DNA of 64,000 nucleotides from Streptomyces wuyuanensis (GCF_900103455.1 NZ_FNHI01000001.1:668658-732657), one strand, 5' to 3'. Counted from the stretch's first letter, positions 34,745-43,426 are shown. Notes: a model not told the origin generated them from the letters alone. Numbers and translations: made by a program.

Positions 34745-34997
34745 CACGGCTCCCGTCCCTTTAGATGGCTATTACCGCTTATGTCCTATCCGATGCGTGT
34801 CGGGACGTGAAGTGCCTTGCCGGGCTGGATAGTTTGCGCTGACCTCGACACCGCCGAGATTGGGGCAGAGCAGCGTATGGCCGTCGATCTGCTGATCGAG
34901 TTGAGTGACGTCGACAAGGACCGCGTGTGCAAGGCGCGTTCCCCAGAGCCGGGCAGTAGCTCGTAGAGCCCGTGCCCGGCTCGGCGTCGGCCGGAGA
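34745..34997. other. Lower-GC intergenic region with a terminator hairpin
   Basis: This 250-bp stretch has noticeably lower GC than its neighbours in its first 150 bp. A perfect 10-bp inverted repeat, GAGCCGGGCA at 34946-34955 and TGCCCGGCTC at 34973-34982 with a 17-nt loop, lies just beyond the stop of the CocE-like gene and is a plausible terminator for it and for DUF6278. An ATG-initiated 29-codon frame at 34877-34966 ends inside the hairpin and is not supported as a gene. Confidence 0.5.
34946..34982. terminator. 10-bp perfect hairpin after the CocE-like gene
   Basis: Stem 34946-34955 / 34973-34982, 10 bp, 17-nt loop. It lies between the convergent DUF6278 (plus) and CocE-like (minus) genes and can serve both. 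Confidence 0.6.
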
Positions 34998-36584
34998 TCA
35001 CTGCTCGCGCAACGGGACCGACATGTACGAGGGGTCGGTCGCGGGCGAGGAGAAGGTCAGCTGCGCGCCGGACGGGTTGTGCTCGATGTAGAGCGGGTCG
35101 ACTGTGTCGACGACCAGGGTCAGACGGTGGCCGGCCGGGACGTCGTAGGCGGTGGAGAACAACTCCAGGTCTACGGGGAACGGCTTGCCCGGTGTCCGGT
35201 CGTGGAACGTGTACGGCGCATGGCTGACCAGCTTGCCGAGGCCGAGCGGCCCCACGTCGTAGAGGTACGCGACGAGGGTGCCGCTCTCCTTGGTGCTGGT
35301 GATCGTGGTGTGGAGCTTCGCGGTGCCCCTGATGCGCTGCGGGGCGCCGTGGCGCTCGGACTGCCAGACCGCGGCGTAGCGCCGGGGGAGCAGCGGGATC
35401 GAGGCGACCGGGGGCAGTTTCACGAACTGGTCCAGGACGTTGGAGAGCATCACGATGCCCCCGTTCGCACCCGAATCGATGTTCGCGTGGATCGTCTTCG
35501 TACCGCCCAGGGCGACCTTGCGGGCGTCGGCGCCCACCGACTTCCAGTCCGGGTAGGTCTCGTAGGGCCCGCCGGAGCGCGACTTGATGCGCACGGGCGG
35601 CTCACGGTCCACTCCGTTGTCCGTGCCCTTGAGATGGTGGTCGAGCCAGCGCCGGGTGCTGGTCCAGGTGTCGTTGGGCAGGCCGAGCAGACCCGTCGCC
35701 TCGGCGGTCGCGTGGTCGCCCGGACGGAACTCCAGCCGCTTGGGCACGGTGAGCCGCTCGTAGAACTCGGCGTACTGGTTGGGCGGGAAGATGGTGTCGC
35801 CCCAGGCGTTGCCCAGCATCACCGCCGTGCCGTTCCGGTTGAACCGGTCCACGTGGGCGGAGGGGGAGCGCTTGTCCCCCCATGCGATCATCTCGTCCTC
35901 CTTGTCCAGGTTCGACCCGAGGAAGTCCTTGGTGAACTGCTGGAGCTCGGGGCCGGGGCGGCCCGTGAGATGGCCGGTGCCGACGAGCAGACCAGCGGCC
36001 TGGAGGTGCTGGGTGCGGCCGCTGTAGATGGAGTCGGTGAGATCGGCCCAGCCGCTGAGCGCCGCCACGGCCTTGATCCGGTCGTCGTGCGCGGCGGCCA
36101 GCAGGCTGATGCCCGCCGCGTACGACATACCGGCCATGCCCACCCGGGACGGGTCGGCCGGGGTGTTGGCGAGGGCCCAGTCGACGACCTTGCGCGCGTC
36201 GGCGATGTCCGGCGGCCCCGCCACCTCGATGTTCCCGCCGGACTGCCAGAAGCCGCGGACGTTGTAGGTGACCACGACATAGCCGGAGCCGGCGAGCTTC
36301 GTGGCCTGTGCGAGGTACTCGACCTGGGGCGTGGCCCAGCTGGTGGGGAGCACGACCACCGGGTATCTGCTCGAGCCGCCGGCGCCGGCCGGGGTGACGA
36401 CGTTGGCCTTGAGGACGGTGCCGCCGTCACCGCGGATGTCGACGAACCGGATGCCCGGTGCCGACGACGCCTCGGTGGCCGCCGCGGGGGCGGCCGGGGC
36501 GAGCCCGAAGGCCGTCCCGGCCAGCAGCGCCGCGGAGACGGCGCCTGTCGTCGAGGTGCGCAGGGCTTTGTGGGGGTGTCCCAT
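34998..36584 (-). CDS. Secreted CocE/NonD-family serine hydrolase
   Basis: A 528-residue secreted hydrolase. Residues 1-36 form a Sec-type signal peptide ending in APAAPAAA. The alpha/beta hydrolase core has YVVVTYNVRGFWQSGG (oxyanion and Asp-Val-Arg-Gly-like region), the nucleophile elbow GMAGMSYAAG, and a C-terminal jelly-roll domain (LVAYLYDVGPLGLGKLVSHAPYTFHD ... PLYIEHNPSGAQLTFSS) typical of the X-Pro dipeptidyl-peptidase/cocaine-esterase group. It would cleave esters or peptides outside the cell. Its upstream region holds a cluster of inverted repeats, so expression is probably repressed by a dedicated regulator not encoded next to it. Confidence 0.87.
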   Translation of the reverse strand: MGHPHKALRTSTTGAVSAALLAGTAFGLAPAAPAAATEASSAPGIRFVDIRGDGGTVLKANVVTPAGAGGSSRYPVVVLPTSWATPQVEYLAQATKLAGSGYVVVTYNVRGFWQSGGNIEVAGPPDIADARKVVDWALANTPADPSRVGMAGMSYAAGISLLAAAHDDRIKAVAALSGWADLTDSIYSGRTQHLQAAGLLVGTGHLTGRPGPELQQFTKDFLGSNLDKEDEMIAWGDKRSPSAHVDRFNRNGTAVMLGNAWGDTIFPPNQYAEFYERLTVPKRLEFRPGDHATAEATGLLGLPNDTWTSTRRWLDHHLKGTDNGVDREPPVRIKSRSGGPYETYPDWKSVGADARKVALGGTKTIHANIDSGANGGIVMLSNVLDQFVKLPPVASIPLLPRRYAAVWQSERHGAPQRIRGTAKLHTTITSTKESGTLVAYLYDVGPLGLGKLVSHAPYTFHDRTPGKPFPVDLELFSTAYDVPAGHRLTLVVDTVDPLYIEHNPSGAQLTFSSPATDPSYMSVPLREQ

Positions 36585-36640
36585 CGCTCACTCCTGACTC
36601 GTGCCGGCCGACCCGTGCCGGTCCGAAAGTGACCCGACGG

Positions 36641-36693
36641 TAACCTCTGGCCATTACCTCTGGTAACCGGTCGGTAAGTTACGCGAGCGTAAC
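36641..36693. promoter_or_regulatory. Cluster of inverted repeats upstream of the CocE-like gene
   Basis: Within about 60 bp upstream of the hydrolase start lie TTACCTCTGGTAA (36654-36666, perfect 5-bp arms), GTTACGCGAGCGTAAC (36678-36693, perfect 6-bp arms with a 4-nt spacer) and further GGTAA/TTACC half-sites. GTAAC and its complement recur at least four times. This is a strong operator candidate for a dimeric regulator, possibly binding cooperatively. Confidence 0.6.
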
Positions 36694-36749
36694 GATTGTT
36701 GGACATGTCGCCAGTGGGGGGTCCGGCCGGATGAATCCCTGACGGCACG

Positions 36750-37958
36750 TCAGCTCAGGGCGCTCTTCGCCTGCCACTCCGTCCAGCCGAGATTCCACGC
36801 GCCGTAGCCGTTGTTGACCGCGACGGTGCCCTTGGCGTCGCCGCCGGTGATCTCGAACGGGTCGCCGACCCGGACCTCCGCGTAGACCGCCGAGGCGTCG
36901 GCGTCGCTCATGCCCACACAGCCCGAACTGCGGTTGGCGCTGCCGAAGTAGGCGGCGTTCCACGGGGCCGCGTGCGCGTACATCCCGGACCAGGTCAGCC
37001 GCATCGAGTAGTCGACCATCTTGTCGTAGGCGTCACCGAGGCCGACCGTCTCGGAGCGCATGTTGATCGTGCCCTCCTTGGCCATCAGCACCGCCGTGCC
37101 GCGCCAGGACGCCTTCTCGCCGCCCGGCGTGCCCGCCGACACCGGAACGTCCTTCACCGGCACTCCGTCCCGGTAGAGCTTCAGCCGGTGGGTGTCGAGG
37201 TCGACCTTCACCACCTGCTGCCTGCCCACCGTGAAGCCGGTCCTGTAGTCGCGGACGAACCAGCCGCCGTCCCCGCCCGAGTCGACACCGTTCAGCCGCG
37301 CGTCGAGGGTGACCTTCGTCCCCGGCTTCCAGTACTCCCTCGGCCGCCAGTCCACCCGGTCCTTGCCCGACCAGTCCCGCATCCAGCCCCACGCGCCCCG
37401 GGTGTTGTCGGACGTGGTGACCCGGAGCTGCCGCTCCACGGCGGCCTTGTTCTCGACCGGGTGGTCGAAGACGATCGACAGCGGCTGCGCGATGCCCACC
37501 GTCGAGTTCTTCCCGGGCGCCAGCGCCAGCTTGTTGACCTTCTCCGCCGCGGCCGTGGCGAACTCCGCCCGGGCCGTGCCGTCTTCGACGTCCCGCGCCT
37601 CGACCGCGTACGCCGTGCCCGGCGCGGCGACCCGGGACGAGGTCCAGCTCCGCCCGTCGGCGGAGACCTTGCCGTCGAGCTTCTCGCCGCCGGACCCGGT
37701 GACGGTCACCTGGCGAAGCCGCCCCGACTCCAGCGTCACCCGCACGGGCTCGCCGGCCTTGGCCTGCCTGCCCGTCAGGTTCACCGTGATGCTCGCCCGC
37801 GACTGGCCCTTGCCATCCGCTCCCGGGTCCTCCGGGCCGGTGCCGGAGCACCCCGTCAGCGCCACCGCCAGGGCCACGGCGCCGGCGGTCGCGGCGGCGA
37901 ACCGGGCCGGGCGTGCCGGCGGGGCGCTCGGGTGCGTGTGGACTCGGGTGCGGCTCAA
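36750..37958 (-). CDS. Lipoprotein L,D-transpeptidase
   Basis: A 402-residue cell-wall enzyme. It has a lipoprotein signal with lipobox LTGC (Cys 37), then Ig-like repeats (residues about 50-220, with YAVEARDVEDG and TTSDNTRGAW) and a C-terminal YkuD domain with HAAPWNAAYFGSANRSSGCVGM, whose catalytic Cys is residue 347 and whose His lies 17 residues before it. It forms 3-3 peptide cross-links in peptidoglycan. The TTG at 37956-37958 is chosen because GGAGGT lies 7 nt upstream; longer versions have no better start. Divergent from the hydrolase-P450 pair. Confidence 0.88.
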   Translation of the reverse strand: MSRTRVHTHPSAPPARPARFAAATAGAVALAVALTGCSGTGPEDPGADGKGQSRASITVNLTGRQAKAGEPVRVTLESGRLRQVTVTGSGGEKLDGKVSADGRSWTSSRVAAPGTAYAVEARDVEDGTARAEFATAAAEKVNKLALAPGKNSTVGIAQPLSIVFDHPVENKAAVERQLRVTTSDNTRGAWGWMRDWSGKDRVDWRPREYWKPGTKVTLDARLNGVDSGGDGGWFVRDYRTGFTVGRQQVVKVDLDTHRLKLYRDGVPVKDVPVSAGTPGGEKASWRGTAVLMAKEGTINMRSETVGLGDAYDKMVDYSMRLTWSGMYAHAAPWNAAYFGSANRSSGCVGMSDADASAVYAEVRVGDPFEITGGDAKGTVAVNNGYGAWNLGWTEWQAKSALS

Positions 37959-38176
37959 CTCAACGACCTCCGTGACGTTCTCTCTCCCCCGTAGAGAGCA
38001 ACGAGCGGGCGGACCGGTTGCGTACATACCGGGAATTTCCGTCCCCCCTGGGTGTGACATGTCCGACAGTGCGCCGGTTCTGCACCCTGGCGGTTCCGCG
38101 CGCGCCGGTACACCGTGGTGGCGTAGGGCCCGCGCTCGGCGCGGTCCTGCTCCGCTGCCCCGCGAACGGAGAAGTC

Positions 38177-38947
38177 GTGACACCTTTCGTGCTCCCGCAC
38201 ACCCTCCTCGGCGACGGCCCGCACCGGGTCGTCGCCGTCCACGGCTGGCTGGCCGACCGCGACGCCTTCGCCACCGTGCGCCCCGACCTCGACCTGGACT
38301 CGTTCACCTGGGCGTTCGTCGATCTGCGCGGCTACGGCGAGGCCATGGGCACGCCGGGCGGGTACACCACGGCCGAGGGCGCCGCCGACGTCCTCGCCCT
38401 CGCCGGACACCTCGGCTGGGACCGCTTCTCGATCGTCGGCCACTCCATGGGCGGAGCGGTGGCACAGCGCGTCGCCGCCCTCGTACCGGACCGGGTGAGG
38501 AGGATCGTCGGCATCTCCCCGGTCCCGGCCAACGGGCTGCCGATGCCGCCCGAGCAGTGGGGGCTCTTCGCCGACGCCGCCGAACGCCCGGAGAACCGCC
38601 GCGTCATCATCGACCTCACCACCGGCTCGGTGCGGCCCGCCGCCTGGCTGGACCGCATGGTCCGCAGGTCCGTGGAGCGCAGCGACCCCAAGGCGTTCCG
38701 CGCCTGGCTGGACTCATGGGCCGTCGAGGACTTCCACGCCGACGTCGACGGGTCCGACGTCCCTGCGCTCGCCGTCACCGGCGCGCTCGACCCGGCCGTC
38801 AACGCCCGGCTGATGCAGGACACCTGGATGCGTTCGTACCCGCAGGGCGAACTCGCCGAACTGGCCCACGCCGGGCACTACGCCATGGACGAGACCCCGC
38901 TGCAACTGATCCGCATCGTCGAGGACTTCCTCCGGGCCGACGCATGA
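38177..38947 (+). CDS. Alpha/beta hydrolase upstream of a P450
   Basis: A 256-residue alpha/beta hydrolase. It has the oxyanion region VHGWLADRD, the nucleophile elbow IVGHSMGGAVAQRVA with Ser near residue 97, the acid region ALAVTGALDPAVN and the final His in LAHAGHYAMDETP. GTG start behind GGAGAAG. The stop overlaps the following P450 start (ATGA), so the two proteins probably act on one pathway. No signal peptide. Substrate unknown; esters or lactones are likely. Confidence 0.87.
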   Translation: MTPFVLPHTLLGDGPHRVVAVHGWLADRDAFATVRPDLDLDSFTWAFVDLRGYGEAMGTPGGYTTAEGAADVLALAGHLGWDRFSIVGHSMGGAVAQRVAALVPDRVRRIVGISPVPANGLPMPPEQWGLFADAAERPENRRVIIDLTTGSVRPAAWLDRMVRRSVERSDPKAFRAWLDSWAVEDFHADVDGSDVPALAVTGALDPAVNARLMQDTWMRSYPQGELAELAHAGHYAMDETPLQLIRIVEDFLRADA

Positions 38948-40257
38948 GCGCCGGGACCGTCCCGGACGTCTTCGACCCGCGCCTGTACGCGGCCGGACTG
39001 CCGCACGCCGCCTTCCGGGAGCTGCGCGACCGCCATCCCGTCTCCTGGCAGGACGAGTACGAGGTGCTGGGCTGGCCCGCGGGACCCGGCTTCTGGGCGG
39101 TCACCCGGCACGCCGACGTCGTGAGCGTCCTCAAGGAGGCGCGGACGTACTCGTCCTGGACCGGCGCCACCCAGATCCGCGACCCGGACCCGGCGGATCT
39201 GCCCTTCATCCGCCGCATGATGCTCAACCAGGACCCGTGCCCCCGCGGCCCGGCCGGGACGGAGCCCGCCGCCGGCGGGGCGGGGGAGGACCGCCCCGAC
39301 CACGGCCGGCTGCGGCGCCTGGTCAGCCGGGCCTTCACCCCCGGCCGCGTCGACCGGTTCACCGCCTCGGCGCGCACCCGCGCCCGCGACCTGCTCGGCG
39401 CCGCCCGCGCGGCCGGCCCCGTCGTCGACCTCGTCACCGCCGTCACCGACGACTACGCCCTCCTCAACCTCGCCGATCTGCTCGGCGTGCCGGAGAGCGA
39501 CCGGCTGCTGCTGCTGACGTGGACGGAGCGCGTCATCGGCTACCAGGACCCGGACGAACCACCCGTGCACGGCGCGGACGGCAGACCCGTCAACCCGCGC
39601 TCACCCGCGATGCTCAAGGAGATGTTCGACTACGCCCGGGAACTCGCGGCGCACAAGCGGCGCCACCCCGGTGACGACGTCATGACCGCGCTCGGCGCCG
39701 GCGGACTCCACGACGGCGAGCTGGAGATGTTCTTCTTCCTCCTCACCGTCGCCGGGAACGACACCGTCCGCAGCGCCGCGCCCGGCGGCTTTCTCGCCCT
39801 CGCCGAACACCCGGACCAGCAGCGGCTCCTCCGCTCCGGTGGGGCGGCGCCGGGCACCGCGGTCGACGAACTCCTGCGCTGGCACCCGCCCGTGCTCTCC
39901 TTCCGCCGCACGGCGACCCGCGACACGGTCCTCGCCGGCCGGGAGATCCGCACCGGCGACAAGGTCGTCGTCTTCCACGCCTCGGCCAACTACGACGACC
40001 GCGTCTTCGACGACCCCCACCGCCTGGACCTGACCCGCGCCCCCAATCCCCATGTCTCCTTCGGTGACGGTCCGCACGTGTGCCTCGGCGCCCACTTCGC
40101 CCGCCTCCAGCTCAGGGTGCTGCACGAGGAGGCGAGGAACCTGCTGCCGCCCTTCACCCCGGCCGGGGAGCCCCGGCGGCTCGTGTCGAACTTCGTCAAC
40201 GGGCTGAAGTCGCTGCCGCTGGCCCTGGCGGGTGCGCGAGGCCGACGCGGGCCGTGA
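38944..40257 (+). CDS. Cytochrome P450, CYP125/CYP142-like
   Basis: A 437-residue P450. The I-helix motif reads LLTVAGNDTVRSAAPGG, with Asn-Asp-Thr rather than the usual Glu-Thr-Thr, and the heme loop is FGDGPHVCLGAHFARLQ with axial Cys at residue 380. The segment VVVFHASANYDDRVFDDPHRLDLTRAPNPHVSFG is typical of the CYP124/125/142 group of sterol or lipid side-chain oxidases. A hydrophilic stretch (EPAAGGAGEDRPDHG) near residue 105 is an insertion in the B-C region. Coupled by ATGA to an alpha/beta hydrolase; electrons must come from a ferredoxin elsewhere. Confidence 0.88.
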   Translation: MSAGTVPDVFDPRLYAAGLPHAAFRELRDRHPVSWQDEYEVLGWPAGPGFWAVTRHADVVSVLKEARTYSSWTGATQIRDPDPADLPFIRRMMLNQDPCPRGPAGTEPAAGGAGEDRPDHGRLRRLVSRAFTPGRVDRFTASARTRARDLLGAARAAGPVVDLVTAVTDDYALLNLADLLGVPESDRLLLLTWTERVIGYQDPDEPPVHGADGRPVNPRSPAMLKEMFDYARELAAHKRRHPGDDVMTALGAGGLHDGELEMFFFLLTVAGNDTVRSAAPGGFLALAEHPDQQRLLRSGGAAPGTAVDELLRWHPPVLSFRRTATRDTVLAGREIRTGDKVVVFHASANYDDRVFDDPHRLDLTRAPNPHVSFGDGPHVCLGAHFARLQLRVLHEEARNLLPPFTPAGEPRRLVSNFVNGLKSLPLALAGARGRRGP

Positions 40258-40706
40258 CCCTGCCGCGGTGCGGAACGCGCGAAGGGTTCGGAGGGCAGGC
40301 GCCGAGACGGCCGCGGGCACAGCCGGGCCGGTACGCCCACGGTCGCCCCCGCCGCTCACCCCTGGTGCGTACGGCGGCAGTTGCCGTACGGCCGGGGGCG
40401 CAGGGCGGGTTGCCTCCGCGTCCGTTCGATCACTGCGACGCTCACGGCGCCCCTGCGGCAGACCGGTACCCGGTGTGCGGACCGGACTGCCGACCGATGC
40501 GCACGGCACGGTGAGGGTCCCCCACTCCCGCGGAGAGGGACACCAGCTCCACCGCGGAGGCAGGGCGGACTGCCTGGTGGCCGTGCCCGGCAGCGCCGCC
40601 CTGACCGCGGTCGTCACCCGCGTGAGCCCCCGGCGGACCGGACTGCGTGGGCGAGCGCATCGGGATCAGCGTCCGGGACGGCGGTGGCAAACCCTCCGAC
40701 GCGGCA
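40258..40706. other. 449-bp region without a supported gene
   Basis: A perfect hairpin, GTACGGC (40369-40375) with GCCGTAC (40383-40389), 7-nt loop, lies 110 bp after the P450 stop and is a candidate terminator. Further right, codon-like GC bias appears in two plus-strand frames (around 40540-40625, then 40645-40715), as if a coding sequence had shifted frame, but the translations match no family I recognise. This may be a decayed gene. Confidence 0.4.
40369..40389. terminator. 7-bp perfect hairpin after the P450
   Basis: Stem 40369-40375 / 40383-40389 with a 7-nt loop, GC-rich. It is the only strong symmetric element between the P450 and the minus-strand unknown gene. Confidence 0.4.
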
Positions 40707-41489
40707 CTAGCTCTTCGCCCGGTGGGACTTGCGCGAGGGCGCCGGGGCCGGGTCCGGTGCGACCGCCGGGGCCGGGGCCGGGGCCGGGGACTGGGCGGCG
40801 TGGGTCACGTCGGCGACGAGTTCGACGACATCGGGGCCGTACGCCTGGGTGTTGACGACCTTCAGGAGCAGCACGAAGGAGTTCGAGCCGTGCTTGCGGG
40901 CGAGCTTCTCGTGGTGGCGGGCCAGATAGCGGGTCGCCGCCTGGTTCGTGATGGCGCGCTGGCCGCAGAAGAGGAAGACCGGCCGTCCGCCCTCACCCGC
41001 GGTCAGCCGGGCGAGGAGCACGTACTCGGTGGTGCCCGCCTCCAGCCGGTAGCGCTCGGAACCGATCTGGAAGGCACCGCGGTCCGGGCCCGCCTCCACG
41101 TCCGTGTTCACCTTCACCCCGGGCAGCAGACTGCTCAGATGGGCCGCCATCCGCCGATTGGAGTAAGGCCCGCCGACGCAGAACTCGGTGCGCTCGCCGA
41201 AGCCCTGCTGGGCGACGTCGTGCTGGAGTATCTGGGCGTTCGCCCCGCAGTCCTTGATGAGCGCGGAGAGCTCCAGCAGCGCGAACACGTCGAATCGGTG
41301 CACGGCGCCGTCGGCGCCGGCGTCGCGGTTGACGACGAGCAGGCACTCGGAGTTGCCGGGTAGACCGAAGAAGGCCTGCTTGCGGCGCAGCTTCCGGCGC
41401 CACAGGTAGGTCCGGACCGTCCAGCCGAGGAAGGCGCTGACACCGGCGGCGACGACACCGAGCACGATGTTGCGCAGGTCTTCATTCAT
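40707..41489 (-). CDS. Membrane-anchored hypothetical protein
   Basis: A 260-residue protein with one N-terminal transmembrane helix (about residues 7-30, ending in a run of Arg/Lys: WRRKLRRKQ) and a soluble domain of about 190 residues with mixed alpha/beta character (ECLLVVNRD, DVFALLELSALIKDCGANAQILQH, VFLFCGQRAITNQAATRYLARHHEKL). The last 30 residues are a Pro/Ala tail. The soluble part resembles a nucleotide-binding or regulatory fold, but no catalytic motif is clear. Divergent from ggt. I do not recognise the family. Confidence 0.65.
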   Translation of the reverse strand: MNEDLRNIVLGVVAAGVSAFLGWTVRTYLWRRKLRRKQAFFGLPGNSECLLVVNRDAGADGAVHRFDVFALLELSALIKDCGANAQILQHDVAQQGFGERTEFCVGGPYSNRRMAAHLSSLLPGVKVNTDVEAGPDRGAFQIGSERYRLEAGTTEYVLLARLTAGEGGRPVFLFCGQRAITNQAATRYLARHHEKLARKHGSNSFVLLLKVVNTQAYGPDVVELVADVTHAAQSPAPAPAPAVAPDPAPAPSRKSHRAKS

Positions 41490-41546
41490 GGGCGCGCATG
41501 CTAGCGGCCCGGGCGGAACAATGTTCGATGTGGTCCTGATGTGGTC

Positions 41547-41576
41547 CTGACGGCGAGCGCGCGGTGAGGTTACGCT
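41547..41576 (+). promoter_or_regulatory. Promoter of the gamma-glutamyltransferase gene
   Basis: CTGACG (41547-41552), 18 bp, TACGCT (41571-41576) gives a plausible sigma-70-type promoter. The ATG is 29 nt later behind GGAGG. A repeated TGTGGTCCTGA at about 41529 and 41541 overlaps the -35 side. Confidence 0.45.
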
Positions 41577-41605
41577 GCGCGGACGTCCGCCGGATGGAGG
41601 TACGC

Positions 41606-43426
41606 ATGCGTCGCAGATTCGTCCGTCACGCTCCGGTCACCGTCGCCGTCGTCCTGGCCGTGCTGACGGCCGGTGCGTCCGCGCCGCCGACGCAGCCCCA
41701 GGCACCGGACCCGGCGCCACCGGTGAAGGAGCCCGTGGCCGCCGGTTACGGAGGAGCGGTCGCGAGCGTCGACGCGGACGCCTCGGCGGTGGGCATCGAG
41801 GTGCTGCGGCGAGGGGGGAACGCCGTGGACGCGGCCGTCGCCACGGCCGCCGCGCTGGGGGTCACCGAGCCGTACTCGGCCGGCATCGGCGGCGGCGGCT
41901 ACTTCGTGTACTACGACGCGAAGCAGCGCAGGGTCCACACCGTCGACGGGCGGGAGACCGCACCTCGCTCAGCGGACGCCACGCTGTTCCAGGAGAACGG
42001 CAAGCCCATCCCGTTCGAGGAGGGTGTGACCAGTGGTCTGGGCGTCGGCACGCCCGGCACGCCCGCGACCTGGGACACGGCGCTCGCCGCCTGGGGCAGC
42101 CGCCCGCTCGCGCAGCTGCTGAAGCCGGCTGAGCGGCTGGCGAGGAACGGCTTCGTCGTCGACGAGACCTTCCGCAGCCAGACGCGGGCGAACGAGGCCC
42201 GGTTCCGCGACTTCCCGGCCAGCGCCGAGCTGTTCCTGCCCGGCGGCCGGCTGCCGGAGCCCGGCTCGGTCATGAAGAACCCCGATCTCGCCCGCACCTA
42301 CGCTGAGATCGGCCGCAAGGGCACCGGAGTCCTCTACCGAGGCGCCGTCGCCCGCGACATCGTCGACACCGTGCGCGCCCCGGAGGTGCGCGAGGGCGCC
42401 ACCCGCGTCGTACGGCCCGGCGACCTCACCCTGCGCGACCTCGCCTCGTACGAGACGGTGCGCAGGTACCCGACGAGGGTGTCCTACCGGGGACTCGACG
42501 TCTACGGAATGGCCCCGTCCTCGTCCGGCGGCACCAGCGTCGGCGAGGCGCTGAACATCCTGGAGGGCACCGACCTGTCGGGCCTGTCCGAGTCGAAGTA
42601 CCTGCACCGCTTCATCGAGGCGAGCCGGATCGCCTTCGCCGACCGGGGGCGCTGGGTCGGCGACCCGGCCTTCGAGGACGTGCCGGTGCGCGGGCTGCTC
42701 TCCCAGCGGTACGCGGACACCCGGGCCTGCCTGATCCGCGACGACGCCGCCCTCACCAGCCCGCTCGCACCCGGCGACCCGCGTGCGCCGCGCCCGTGCG
42801 CCTCGGCGGGCAGGGCCGCGCCGACGACGTACGAGGGCGAGAACACCACCCATCTCACCGTCGCCGACAAGTGGGGCAACGTCGTCGCCTACACCCTGAC
42901 GATCGAGTCGACCGGCGGCAGCGGCATCACCGTGCCCGGCCGGGGCTTCCTCCTGAACAACGAGCTGACGGACTTCTCCTTCGCCCCCGCCGACCCGGCC
43001 GTGCACGACCCCAACCTCCCGGGCCCCGGCAAACGGCCGCGCTCCTCGATGTCCCCGACGATCGTCCTGGACGACCGCGCCCGGCCCGTGCTGGCCCTCG
43101 GCTCGCCGGGCGGCGCGACGATCATCACCACCGCCCTGCAGACGCTCACCGGTGTCGTCGATCGCGGAATGCCCCTGGTCGACGCGATCGCCGCCCCGCG
43201 TGCCAGCCAGCGCAACCAGCCCACGACCGAGCTCGAACCGGGCCTGTGGAACAGCCCCCTCAGGGCCGAGCTCCAGGCCCTGGGCCATGCGTTCCGCCAG
43301 AACCCCGAGATCGGCGCCGCCACCGGGGTGCAGCGACTGCCCGACGGCCGCTGGCTGGCCGCGGCGGAGAAGGCGCGCCGCGGCGGAGGCTCGGCGATGG
43401 TGGTGCGCCCGTCGGGCGCACCGTAG
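41606..43426 (+). CDS. ggt: Gamma-glutamyltransferase
   Basis: A 606-residue secreted enzyme with a Sec-type signal (residues 1-31). It contains GGNAVDAAVATAAALGVTEPYSAGIGGGGYFVYYD near residue 70, typical of the large subunit, and the autocleavage site ENTTHLTVADKWGN with the nucleophile Thr at residue 414, which starts the small subunit; then SSMSPTIVLDDRARPVLALGSPGG. It cleaves or transfers gamma-glutamyl groups, using extracellular glutathione or polyglutamate as substrate. ATG 41606 is chosen because GGAGG precedes it and the signal peptide begins MRRRFVRH. Divergent from an unknown membrane-anchored protein. Confidence 0.93.
   Translation: MRRRFVRHAPVTVAVVLAVLTAGASAPPTQPQAPDPAPPVKEPVAAGYGGAVASVDADASAVGIEVLRRGGNAVDAAVATAAALGVTEPYSAGIGGGGYFVYYDAKQRRVHTVDGRETAPRSADATLFQENGKPIPFEEGVTSGLGVGTPGTPATWDTALAAWGSRPLAQLLKPAERLARNGFVVDETFRSQTRANEARFRDFPASAELFLPGGRLPEPGSVMKNPDLARTYAEIGRKGTGVLYRGAVARDIVDTVRAPEVREGATRVVRPGDLTLRDLASYETVRRYPTRVSYRGLDVYGMAPSSSGGTSVGEALNILEGTDLSGLSESKYLHRFIEASRIAFADRGRWVGDPAFEDVPVRGLLSQRYADTRACLIRDDAALTSPLAPGDPRAPRPCASAGRAAPTTYEGENTTHLTVADKWGNVVAYTLTIESTGGSGITVPGRGFLLNNELTDFSFAPADPAVHDPNLPGPGKRPRSSMSPTIVLDDRARPVLALGSPGGATIITTALQTLTGVVDRGMPLVDAIAAPRASQRNQPTTELEPGLWNSPLRAELQALGHAFRQNPEIGAATGVQRLPDGRWLAAAEKARRGGGSAMVVRPSGAP

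Noticed and set aside
34877..34966. 29-codon frame starting MAVDLLIELSDVDKDRV as a small gene
   Set aside because: It ends inside a terminator hairpin, has no clear Shine-Dalgarno and no recognisable family; kept only as an observation.
37959..38183. N-terminal extension of the L,D-transpeptidase
   Set aside because: The extension is Arg/Gly-rich without family resemblance, and a TTG with ideal GGAGGT spacing sits just before the lipoprotein signal.
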